Below, in pieces: positions 50,401 to 62,400 of a stretch of DNA of 64,000 nucleotides. The position numbers and the translations under genes are program-made. The stretch lies in contig NC_077222.1 of NCBI RefSeq assembly GCF_024763615.1, positions 76,384,001 through 76,448,000 on the forward strand. Direction: 5' to 3'. Within the stretch, counting starts at the first letter, position 1. Each line of letters opens with the position of its first letter. The notes under the pieces are model-generated. The model was given only the letters and a program-made list of their open reading frames with translations. It was not told the origin of the DNA and made no database searches. This stretch comes from Phlebotomus papatasi. Its lineage: Eukaryota > Arthropoda > Insecta > Diptera > Psychodidae.

Positions 50401-53400
50401 AGTAGGGAGGTATTTTCTTTTTCAAGCAAACTACAACATCCTTCTGCTCCTACTGTCTAATTTTACCCCTGTTTAACTCCTATTTTGTGAAATTATTCCT
50501 TGATTTCAGCGTAGGTCTTTGCCATGTTTAAATGAGTTAAAGAGATTAAAATTGTTCACCTTTTAAGCTCGAAATTATTAAAAATAGATATTTGGAAGAG
50601 ATATTTTAAAATAAAAAATCTAAATATTTACCGGGACGAAACTATTTGGGATTTAAGATCTTTAAAGGACCCTTAAACAATTTTTTTTACGTTCTTATCA
50701 GATACTGACAAAAAAGTTTTTTTTCTGTCGCATTAGGATCTTGAAAGTGATGTTAATTATACATAACTTGCAAATATGACATTGAATATATTTTTATGTT
50801 CTTTAAAATTGATTTAACAAAATACCTATAGATATTTATACATTTATTTAAATTTACTATGCTCACAATGCATAAAACATGAAATATTATAAATGCTGTT
50901 CGGGACACTCATTTCCTTCTTTCTATTGAAATATCTTCCCGCTTTCTCTCGACAAGTAAAATATTTATCTCCCTTCGATTCGTCAAATTTAAAAATGATT
51001 GCAATTTCCCTTTTTCCATGGTGCATCATACACCAAAAATTCCAACAACCATAAATAAAATTAGTGTGACGATGCAACGAATATCACATCAGATGAGGAA
51101 GGGAATGTAAAGCGTTCCGTACGATTTACGGAGAATATCAAGGATACGGAGAGGGAGGTATGCGATGGTGAGGTGCAGTCGGGTGAAAATGCCGAAGAGG
51201 ATCAGCGACCGGCAGAGATAATGTTGCTTAAAAAACAATCTAGCCTCTTTCATAATGCACTTCGTCCCAATTCGGCATTGCGCCAGCTTTTCCCAGCCGT
51301 CTCGACGGCATCCACCGCCGCTCCACCGCTCACTCATGAAGCCCTCCGGGCATTCGATGAGTCAAAGAGGGGTCCTACGCTCTCTACAATTGGAGGAGGA
51401 GGTTTGGGTGTCAGCAGTGACTCCGAGACAGATACCATTCGACGAACAATTGAGCGCAATGCACTGAGGCGCTCACTCATTAAGTATGAACCAAAGAAGA
51501 AGCCCGTTCGGCCAGACACATCGCTCGAGGAGAGAATCAGACAGCTCACCTGTGATATCGACGACCCGCCAACTGAGGGAAATGCTAAAGATCCAAGGAA
51601 TGACCTCGAGCGCCGAGATAGTCCGGCCGGTGAGGAGAACCCACAGCAATCTAAATATGTTCCGGATAAGAGTTTTTCACCCAGTTCCTCAGCCAGTAGC
51701 TCCTCCAGTGGCTCTACATCGGCCTACCGCAAAATCACGGACATCTTTCATAGGGATAGGCGCCAGGAGCGCATCCCGGAGGCAGATGAAAATCCCATTG
51801 TGATTATTCCTCAGGTATCGTGAGCAGAATTTGTATTGAATTTTATTGGGGAAAAGAGGGGTCTTTTTTGTCGAAATATTTTTTGCATAATTTTTTTACA
51901 CAAAAAGAAAAGTTTTGACTAAGCTCGAGATTTAAAGGTTTGTGTGTGTGGAATTTCTCAAACAATAGGATATTAGTAAAACCTCTTGAGATTTTGTAGG
52001 ATTTACTTTCAAGTCAAGATGTGTGATTACGATTTTATCTCCCCGGTGCAGGATTGCCGATGTCCTGCTGCTCCGGATTTGGGAATGGGTGTACAGATGC
52101 CACAAACACATACGCAAATTCATCAAACTCCACCACGTCAGAACGAATCCAGACGTCAATTCCTGTCAACATTGGCTCCTCTGACAGCCTGTGTGGCTGG
52201 TCAGAGAGATGATTTCTCCTACTATACCCTCAGTGCTGGTGATCGTGCTTCTACAGCCAGTTCCCAATGCTCAGAATACAGTTTGGGTGACATCGAAGCC
52301 GTTCTGCATGATGATGAGGTGAAGCAAGTTGCACCAGATGTAATTGCTGGAACTCCTGGTCAGGAATCTGATGAATTAGCGGCATTTGCACAGCAAGAAG
52401 CCTCGCGTACAGATCGAATCAAAAAGCGGTACAGTGGCACTGAGACCACCACGACAAATACTCATTCGGCTGTTGCATCGGACGATGATGATGAACAGAA
52501 TGATTATGGATTCAACAAGAGACCATCAGTTAGGGGCATAAAACCCAAATTTGGCACAACTAATGAAATTTTACAGCAAATGCAAGCTCAATTGGCACAA
52601 CCTGGTCCTATTCAGGTAACTTATTTAAATATCGTTTAAATACTGATAAATATTGATTAACATCTTAGATATAGGTCCCAACTACGCTAAGAACTCAAAT
52701 AGACTCAATTTGATCCGTTAGAATATTAATGATTCGTGCAAAGGACCTCTAAGTAATTGATGATCAAGGGGAAAACAACTTGCGAGTCTACGACATCTAC
52801 CTTGTGAATATCGCGAATATTTCCACTTGTTCGTGAATATTGCGAATATTTCAGAAATATCGTGAATATTGTGAATATCGCGAATATTTGCTGAATATTG
52901 CGAACATCGCAAATATTTCGCGAATATTGCGAATATCTCGAGTATTTCTCAAATACTACGAATATCGCGAATTGAAGAGGATATTACCTAAAGATGATAA
53001 ATTCAGAAAAGATTAATACCATCCACCAAGCAGATAGCGCACCAACTTGTCTCAGATTCACCTAAGAATAGACAAGAGATGATAAAGTACTCTCTCAGAT
53101 AATTCAGCCTCTAAGCAAACAGTGAATATTATACCTGAAAGTACACCTAGAATTAGATCCGGTAAGAATGGATCAAACTTTTTCTTCTGGAACAGAGAAA
53201 ATTTACTTTTTTCTTTGAGCACACTTTTTATTCGTCTTTCACGTTGCACAAAAAATCTAACAGTAAACTCTAGCCATATTTAAAATCATCAAGATGGGCG
53301 ATATCCTGGCAGTATTTCTTATCGATATTCGATTAATCGGGATTAATTTGAATTTAGTAACTTTCAACGGATTTAGACCAATCTTGTACACGAATATTGC

Positions 53401-56400
53401 GAATATCGCGAATATTTTTCAAAATTCGTGAATACCGCGAATATTTGCAAAAATTTCTGAATATTGCGAATAGTAGGGAAAATATTCGAATATAATATTT
53501 TCCTCTTCCCATATGAAATTGTGAATATTTTGTGAATATTGATTCTACGACATATAATTTTGGTCAGTTGTTTTCCCCTTGTCGATGATGTAAACCCTCA
53601 GTGTATGGAAGTTTGGAAGGTAAATTGCCGAATTTTGCAAGCTAAATATTATCGAGGATCAGCCTGAGTCTATTTGGGGCCTAATATAACCTTTTTATGA
53701 GCACTTAAGCCTACATTGAGAAAGAAATCCGAAAAAGATGAAATAACATTCCGGAAATGTTACTTTTACCCTGCAATATTCATCCGAAATCGGTGTAAAT
53801 ATTACCCTTTTTAGGTGTATCAGGGGTTAAAGGTACCCTTTTTCATGTTAATTTTACCCTTAAAAAGGTGTAAAATAACATTAAAAAATGTTGATATATT
53901 TTTACACCTAAAAAGTGTTAAAGTTATGAGGAAAAAATGTTAATCGCACCCTATTTTTTTTTCTACATTTTGGAAATGGCTTAACATAATTGTACTCAAA
54001 ACATAATTATATCAATTTCCCACTAAGTCGTCTCTCGGCTTAAGCCATTATGCCCCAGACATAGCCCCACGACTAAAGCCTAGAAACGGCTTAACCTAAT
54101 TACAATAAAGCTATCGTCCGATATAATGTCCACGTAGGGGTGGTCACCGAAGACCGGTAGTCGATTCTCTTACCGTTTGACCTCTATGTCGGTAACAAAC
54201 ACAAGGTCAAGTAAAAAAATATATTTCTGAAAGAAATGAATCAATTACCGGTACTTAACCGATTCATTAGGGGAGACTGGGGCAAAAAGTCACAAATCGA
54301 AAAATTCAAAATTCAATATCTTCCAAGGTACAAAAGATAGCGGCTCAAATTTTTTTCTATAGATAGCCTCCATAGATCTTCTTCAATGCCGTAAGTTTCT
54401 TAAAATTCGAACAAGGAATTTAGAAAATAAAAAATATCGAAATTTTTAGCCCTATTTTTGAAATATTCTCTTTGCAGAAGATAACAATTATTACCTACTT
54501 ATTTTCCAAAATGTATGCACTGGTGAATATTTTCTAAATAATATGAATTCTTTGAATACGAATCCGCTATCTATTTTAGAATTTCACAAAAGTTCTTTTC
54601 TCCAGAAATCCTTTTATTAAAAATGGCCACTTGGGGTAAAAAGTAACAAAAGGTATAGAGCAAAAAGTAACAAAAAAGCGAAGCAATTTTTGATGTCTCA
54701 TGGCGAAAATAAACGTCATTATAGTGTCTCGCCGCTTGTTGTTTGCATTGGTCAAATGATTTGCAGTCTTTTTTGTGTTTTTTTTTCTAAAATAGCTTGA
54801 AAAGCGTTTTTCTCGTTTTCTCACTTTTCTCGCAGAGAAAATGGTGTTTTACAAAGGTGTATATGAACAAATTTTCTATGAAAATGTGTCATCTAGGTAT
54901 TTTTTTTCCAAATTTACGAAAGCCCGTAATGAAGCGAATCAAAATATGATAACACCCAATGTCTGGTACTACTTGCTCCAGCATTTTTGAGAATAGTCAC
55001 AAAATTACCTTTTAGAAATTGGCTCGATAAACGTATTTCCTTACAAAATAGAGGAAAATTACTTTCACAAAGTTGTAGAGCGGTAAATTTCCTATAAAAC
55101 TGTGCTAATTAGAAATTTTTCAAGCGCTCGAGTAGCTTGCAAAAAATAAAATATCCGTTTTGTTACTTTTTGCCCCAGTCTCCCCTAACGATTAAAAACC
55201 CATGCAGCAAGGTTGGAAATTTCAAGCCTTTCAGAAAATTCGAAATTTAGGCATATCGATTGAAAAATAGGCCGTCAAATTGGTTTAATTTTAACCTTCA
55301 ATGATTCAAAATGACGAATTTTTTGGTCATAGGTGTGTATAAACTAAATATTCGCTTCTGGCAACTCCAAAGCATCAATCTCTGGAGATAATATTTTTTT
55401 CTTCATTGAGGGGCACCAAATACCGAAAGTTAATATCTTTAACCGTTTAAGCTCCAGAACAGTGATAAGTTAAAAAAAAAGTGAATTCTATTATTGCTTT
55501 CTTTTTGAGTTCGAAACAGTAAAATTTCAGATCTGCCCTTTAAATTTAAATTTTAACTCTGGTACTTTGAAATTCAATTTTCTCTCTCCTTGGTACCGAT
55601 ATTCCCTGGGTTATTTTCTTATTTAATGTATTTGAAAATGTTTTCGCTTATTTCTATAAGTTCTTTCCCATTTACCACCTTCCTATACACAATATTCTGA
55701 TTTTTTTTCCCCCGGAAAGATGTTGTTGGAAGGAAGGGTGGATAGTATAAGAAAATGAGTATTTTCGCATTTACCTAAATTCCCTGAGAATTCTTGCTTT
55801 GGCAGTGCACCAACTTCAGTTAATATATGACTTACAAGTGGAGCCATTGTCTAGCATATTCTTTCTTTCTTTGTCTCGACATAAATTGCATTGATTTTTA
55901 GAAAATCTTGCATCGTTTATACCAATTTCACTGTTTGAGATTCACAGATAGAGCAGTGCAGTTATATACAATCCCTCGATTGTGAGTTACATAAAATTAG
56001 TTCGACTCTTTACCTCTTATGCAGTTGTATTTTCCGTATTTTGGTAGAATTTTGGAAATCTGAAGTTTCGACATTTTTGACGTGACGTAGTTTATCCGTC
56101 TGATCGGTCTGTTCGTTCAGCTGTCGCTAGCTCTAGAAGCCAAACAGTTAGAGACAGAGACTTGGGATTGGGATCTTCGGAGGACCCCTCACCCCTCCAT
56201 AAGTCAAGCTAAGGATCGATAACGTGCCCCACATTTTCCCCATCCCTCCGCTTTCCATCCAAAACCAAGTTTATTTTTGGATGTGTAATTGTATTTACGA
56301 AAATACAACAATATCATTCCCAACAACGGTTTTACAAGGTCAAAAGTTAAAAATGATCGAGAGAGCGTATTTCTCAATCGAATGTTATCATATTTGAGTT

Positions 56401-59400
56401 CGTTGGAAAGGTCTTGGAATTCCTAACAAGTCTGAAGCAGTTCCAATCGGTTCTGAACCGGTAATGAACCGATTCATAACCGATAAGTAATTTATATCCA
56501 AAAATCAATTGTATTACTCCTAAGCTATTTTGGGCAATGCGTCATGCGATTTTTTTGATTTTTGGATATGTTTTAGAGATTTCCCAGACGAACATTTCGT
56601 CTATATACGAAAATACCGTAGAATCATTCCGAATAATGGTTTTTCAAGGTCAACGGTTAAAAAGACACCAGAGACCGCATTTATCAAGCGAACGGTATCA
56701 TGTTTGGGTTCGTTGGAAAGGTCTTGGAATTTCCTTTAAAATTGAACCGGTTCCAATCGGTTCTAATCGGTTCTGAACCGGTAATGAACCGATTCGTAAC
56801 CGATAAGTAATTTTTATCCAAAAATCAATTGTATTACTCCTAAGCTATTTTGGACAATCTTTTGAAGTGATTCAATCTGTTCAATGAATCGGTTGTGAAC
56901 CAGTAAACGGTAAATTATGCGAAAGTACTTTAGAGGTGTAGTGTCTAAGTCTCGAGTTCAAGCATTCCGCAAAGCTGGAATGCTTTTCCACCGCTTTATC
57001 ATGTTATTCATTCTTTAAATATTTTCACTTCTTTTCTGTGAAAAACAAGATTTTTCTGGTAAATTAAAATGTTATTGATTGAAAAAATTCAACTGGGAAA
57101 CATTTAGTTTGAACAGAATTGTTGTATGAGGAATTTTGCCAAATCCCCCAGGATTTATGAAAAATAAATTAGTAATTTCCATGACGTAATTTTCCCTAAA
57201 AGGCTATTAATAGCTCTTCTGTTCTATTTTTTTAAAATTGCAAAATATCAAAATGTAAATTTGTTTTTTGCAGACAACTCAAGTCGTTCAGCAGACGCAT
57301 ACAACTATCCAACAACCTCCACCTCCGCACATGATCCAGAAAATGCATCCGGCTAATGCCATCATCCATACTGTGACATCACAGCAACAACAACTGACTA
57401 CAACTACTGGATCAAATACCCAATGGCCCTACTTCACTTCTTCAGAATCCCAGCAGGCTCCACAGCAGCAGCAGCTGCAGAGGAGCCAGAGCACAGGAGG
57501 ATCATCCACAGAAGTTGTTCCTACGAACAGCAACTACTTCAATCACCTTCCTGCTGTTCATGGACGACACAGCTTCCATGGACATCAGGAAGCTACAATC
57601 TATCAAAATTGCCATAGTGTTGTGGAGCAGCAGCAATACGGGCGCTTCGCCAGAAGTCCCACACGTCGCCCAGAATCTCCACCGCCATTGAGGAATTACC
57701 ATCAAACAATGGTGCTTATACCCTACAACAATACCGAATCCTTTGCCAGATACGCAACGAGTAATGAACAAATTCCTGGGCAACAATTCAGGCGTCTCGA
57801 ATATCAACAGGTAGGTTTTCTCTGTACATATACTGAATTTTCCTTTGCCTTGACATAGAACTTTCATAATTTCCACATACTTCTTCCTCTCAAAATTCTC
57901 TCATCATTTCGATACACCAGTTGGTGTATCTAAAAATAATGTCTATAACTATTATAAGATATGGAACTATATGATAGAGGAGAGAAAAACTTTGCAAATT
58001 CACTTCGCGGAGATGAAATAATTTCCCTTTGGAAATGACTTATTAAATATTTTAATAAGAAGCACGCGTATTGCATACCTTTCCTTTGGCAATATTGGCC
58101 ATGATATTCTCCTTTTGGAGCTCTCTGAATAATGTAATAAAGTTTTTCGCAATTTTACTGAGGGAAAATTCTTCCAAAAAGTTTGGAGATGATAGAGTGC
58201 TTCTGCACAAAATGACGACAACCTGGTTGATTGAGAGAGATGGGGTGACATTTCCCATGAGAATAAATAAAATGTTAATTCCTATTCGTGCATAAACGTG
58301 GAGATTTTATCCAATATAACTTTCTTACAAACCCAAATAAAAAGTAATTTCTATTTTTATAATTCACCTTAGAGGTTATATTAAAATAAGAAGGCTTACC
58401 TTTGACTTCTTGATGTATGAACCCTGAAAAAAGTTGAAAAAAAAATTTATTAGGTAAATAAAAAATAAAGAATTATCAATTAAATATTTAAAGTTAAGTT
58501 GATGTTACAGTTCAAGATTTTTCCGAAATATTTTTCTTAGATTTGTGATGCCCTAATTTTCTTAATTGTTTCAGAATTGAACAAATAGGAAGATTACGGA
58601 AAAATGATTTTATCATTTTATTCACATGTCTGTTAAAAACGTAAGTAGAGACAAATACGGTTAACCCTTTAACGTCAAAAGAGAAACTGCTGAGAAAAAC
58701 TGTTATTAAAAAAGAACAATTTCCCTTTAAGACGTGAGAACAATGCTTGATTTTTTTTTAAATTAAATTGTTTCAAACAGAAGTTTTCAATGCAGGCAAT
58801 GTCTTTTTTTTTTAATGTCAATTGAATTTCTAAAAAAAATATCATTGAATCTGTCCAATTTTTTAACTTCATTGTGGCAATTTTCTACTTTTATTTTTAA
58901 GGGTTTTATATAATTGCAATCTAACATTTTTTTTATCTAAAATATAAAAATAAAAAAAAAAGAATCTAATAATTCTAAAAATATAAAAAATGGAATAACA
59001 CTTCACTTAATAATTCCCAGTTAGAACACAATATTTCGGCTTTCGATATCTTTTTGTGTAAAATGTTTTATTTGTTCAAAAAGGCCTCAATTTCCCTGGA
59101 GCACTTTTTCTAAGTTTGAAAAGTAATCACTTGGGGCAGAGCTTAACTATATGGTGGATGGAGCAGCTATTCCAATCAAAGCGCAATTCGTGGAATTCTA
59201 CAAACTTTTCCATCCTCAACGCTTTGTTGGTTTTGATTGACTGGAGACCAAACGCGGTATCTACTTTGAAAAGAGTTTTAAAGCTATCAAATCAATCAAT
59301 GCTCCATGGCTCTTCTGATGGACAGAGTCATGGAACACTCTTATCACATTAAATATTTGCTATGACTAGTCAATACAGGATCCTGGTATTACGACGTTTT

Positions 59401-62400
59401 TTTTATGGTCGGGATTAATCCTTGGTATCAAAACATTGAATAAACGGAATCCCTGTATTTCAGAATACTTAAATTATTGCGATACCAAAATCCCGGAATA
59501 TCTTCGGGTTCCCAGGATCTTCGGGAACCTGGAATTCCGCTTTCTGTAGCGATATTTTTTCTCTTCAAAAAATTTGAAAAATTATGATCAACATTCAGAA
59601 CATGAGATTCTAATAAATTGATTGTAATGAAATCATCAAAATTTGCTTCGCTTATGAAATTTATTTTAATTTCATATTTGATCTTCCGCATCGCCACAAA
59701 TGCGTCCGTCGTCGTCTTAGCGTTTTGCATTTACAATATATTTAATATTTCATTAGGAATAGGCCAGTCGAAAAGAGAGAGCAAGATTTCCAAGCCAATC
59801 TAATCAATTGTCGGACAATTTTATTATAAACATACTTTCGTAACTTTTTATAATCACTATCACAAATTTTAGGTATTGGAATTAGAATATTTTAATTTCA
59901 TCACAAAAATATGGTTTATCCCTCTTTTACAATTGTGATAAAGAGAAAAAGAATATCAAAAAGAAAAACGATAAGAGATAAAACAATGAAAAACACCAAA
60001 AAAAAAAGAACCAAGAAGTGAAAAAAGGTGAAAAAATAAGAAGCGTAAGCAAGATGAAGAAAAGATAAGAAAATGCTTCTTTAAGATTTATTTAGCCTGA
60101 AAAAATCGAGGAGTCCCATTCGCGGACCTACGTATGTCACTAGGATGTGCGTTGAAAAGCACAAAAACAGTGACTAGTAAAGACAGTCACTCCTGACCTT
60201 AGGGCCTAAATAGATTCAGGCTGATCCTTGCGAATATTAGCCTATAAAAGTTTAGGCACTATGAGTCCCTCAACCCTGGCCGAACCCCCCCCCCCCCAAC
60301 CAAAAGACTCGACAGGTATTTAGGACATTCAGAAATTAACAAATGATATAGAAAGAGCACAGCTCTGGAATTTAAGTGAGAAATAAGATCACAGCCTCAC
60401 AGCCAATAAATACATTTCTATGGGGAGTGATATGGTCCTATTGAACAAAAGTCAGTCAGAAGATGAATAGTGTCACTATCCACCGCAAAGAAAAGCTCTG
60501 TTCCAATTGAAGAAAGAAAAAAGAAGCGCTCATGCGAAGAGCAAGAGAATCTTGTAATGCCCTAGACCACTTACGACTTAACGAGAGACAGCTTAACGTA
60601 ATTATAATCACAATATGATCAGATTACATTTCCATCAGTTTCTGACTAATCCGTTTCTCAACTTAAGCCGATAAACGGCTTAGTTAGTGGGAAATTAATG
60701 GGAATTCAGCCAAATCATTATTTTGATTATAATTACAGTAAGCCGTCTCTTGGCTTAAGTCGTAAGTGTGTCTAGATCTAGAGGGCATAATGTGCGTGCT
60801 GATGTCCCGAAATCGCCTAAGGTTATAAAAAGAATAGTTGACATTTCGTCAAATTGATCTGGCATGATCTGATCAAGATAATGTGGAATTGAAGATTTTT
60901 GCAAGGTTTTTAACATGATCAACAATAGAAATAAGTTACGCGTAACGGGGTAAAGGAAAAAATTGAAAGGAGTAATTTTCGTTAAAATGAAATACTTTCA
61001 CACAATTTACGTAAATACGTACAATGTACAAACGTTTCAATTAAAATTGCTCCATTTTTATGAAAATATCTTACAATGGGTCCCGGTCAAAATCCCGAAA
61101 GCCAAAATCGCGAATGGTCCAAAATCCCGAAAGGCAAAATCCCGAATGGGCCAAAATTCCGAAAGCCAAAATTCCGAATTTTTAAAAGTGTCATAGGTAC
61201 TTCCACGATTGCCAGCGCTTGCTGGAGGCAAAGGGAAATTTTCTGTGCCTTGGGAGATTGTTCTACACATTGTCCTCCATATAATTTCATCCTTTACAGG
61301 ATTTTGAACATTCATTCTTGATTTCGGTTTTCTGGATTTTGCTTTTCAGGATTTTGGCTGCCTCCGCTTACAATGTGTAGAGCAAACCGTACAAAACCTC
61401 TGTAAATTAGAGATTTTCATGAAATTGAAAGGGTGTTCATTTTTAAAAATCTCTAGATATGTCAGTGCTGGAGCTTATTGAGTGATGTGTTAATTTACTT
61501 TAAATTTAAATAAAAATATGGTCAAATTCAACTTTAAAAAGATTAAAAAATTATTCTCTTATATACACAGTAAAAAAATTACAACTAAAATAGTGTGTAA
61601 TTTTTTACATCACTATTTTAGTGGTAATTTTGAAAAACGTGTAATTTTTGAAACGTGTAATTTCCCACTTGTAATTTCTTGCGTGTACTTTTTTTTGCAT
61701 GTAATATGCAGAATGTAATCTGGAATTCTGTGTAAAGTGGTGCTTACACTTAAAATAAAGTGGTGCTTTTCTAGTGGCACAGTTCCACTTGAATAATGGT
61801 AAAAATTACATTTTTGAATTACACGCTGAAAATTTTTACACAAATTTTTTTTACACAAAATTTACCATTTTAATAGTGGTAAAAAATTAAAATTAACATT
61901 TTTAGTGGTAATTTAGAATACACGTTATATTTTTTACACGATTTCTTACTGTGTATTCTCAATTATGGTAACTTTTGTTTTCATACTCAAAATTTCAAGT
62001 TATTAAGTTACGATAAATGCATATTGAACATCATTTGATGAAATAACACAGTATTCCGATAGAAAATTATGTGTTCTTCATTAGACAACAATTAATTAAA
62101 TCTGTTTTATTATTGGAGTCACATAAAGAATATTCAGTTTAAAAAAAACATTAATATTAGTTTGAAAATTCATAATACCTGAAAATTTGTTTACTTAAAA
62201 GTTACTAGGAAATTTTGAGAGCAATGATATGTTAAAAAGTCGACAGAGTAGATACAAAAATGATGTTTGTTGCTTCCAAAAATGGGCAGAAACTAAAGTA
62301 TAGAGTTAAAGAAAATAATGACAAAATAATTTTCTTATGTGTTGTCAGACAATAGTCGTTAAAGGGTTAAAATATATCTATAGTTTTGAGCCTGAGAAGC

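Larger units (their letters stand above)
46186..51064 (+). other. 4.9-kb intron
   Basis: It starts GTAAGA and ends AAATTAG. It holds the 46538 element, the 8-bp-TSD element (47721-48356) and the 49475 element. 46967-47712, 48365-49474 and 49884-51064 are AT-rich with random short frames only. Confidence 0.75.
52696..53676. mobile_element. 981-bp element with CAAATAGACTCA ends, carrying GCGAATATT arrays
   Basis: The ends are CAAATAGACTCAATTTGATC and, inverted, CAAATAGACTCAGGCTGATC, with related sequence (ttagaatatta against ataatattta) further in. Two blocks of degenerate nine- to ten-base gcgaatatt repeats lie inside (52792-52980 and 53390-53545). Solo ends of the same type occur near 21437 and 60207. 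Confidence 0.65.
52616..57273 (+). other. 4.7-kb intron
   Basis: It runs from GTAACT to TTTTGCAG. It is almost filled by the CAAATAGACTCA element with its arrays (52696-53676), the AGGTGTAAA MITE (53714), ATGCCC fragments (53977), the 922-bp element (54267-55188) and repeat D (55947-56852). 55189-55946 and 56853-57273 show nothing recognised. Confidence 0.75.
58662..62369. mobile_element. Possible 3.7-kb TTAA element (TTAACCCTTTAACG ends)
   Basis: TTAACCCTTTAACGTCAAAA at 58662 and its inverse TTAACCCTTTAACGACTATT ending near 62369 face each other. If they belong to one insertion, it contains the decayed fragment 59130-59369, the palindrome 60555-60790, the foldback copy 61078-61366 and the MITE 61566-61953. 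They could equally be ends of two unrelated elements. Confidence 0.3.

Noticed and set aside
51173..51180. Exon start near 51173
   Set aside because: The frame is open back to the acceptor at 51064, and the extra 36 residues include the RSVRF motif.
52800..53545. CRISPR-like array in the GCGAATATT repeats
   Set aside because: The repeats are irregular, without spacers of constant length, and lie in a eukaryotic intron.
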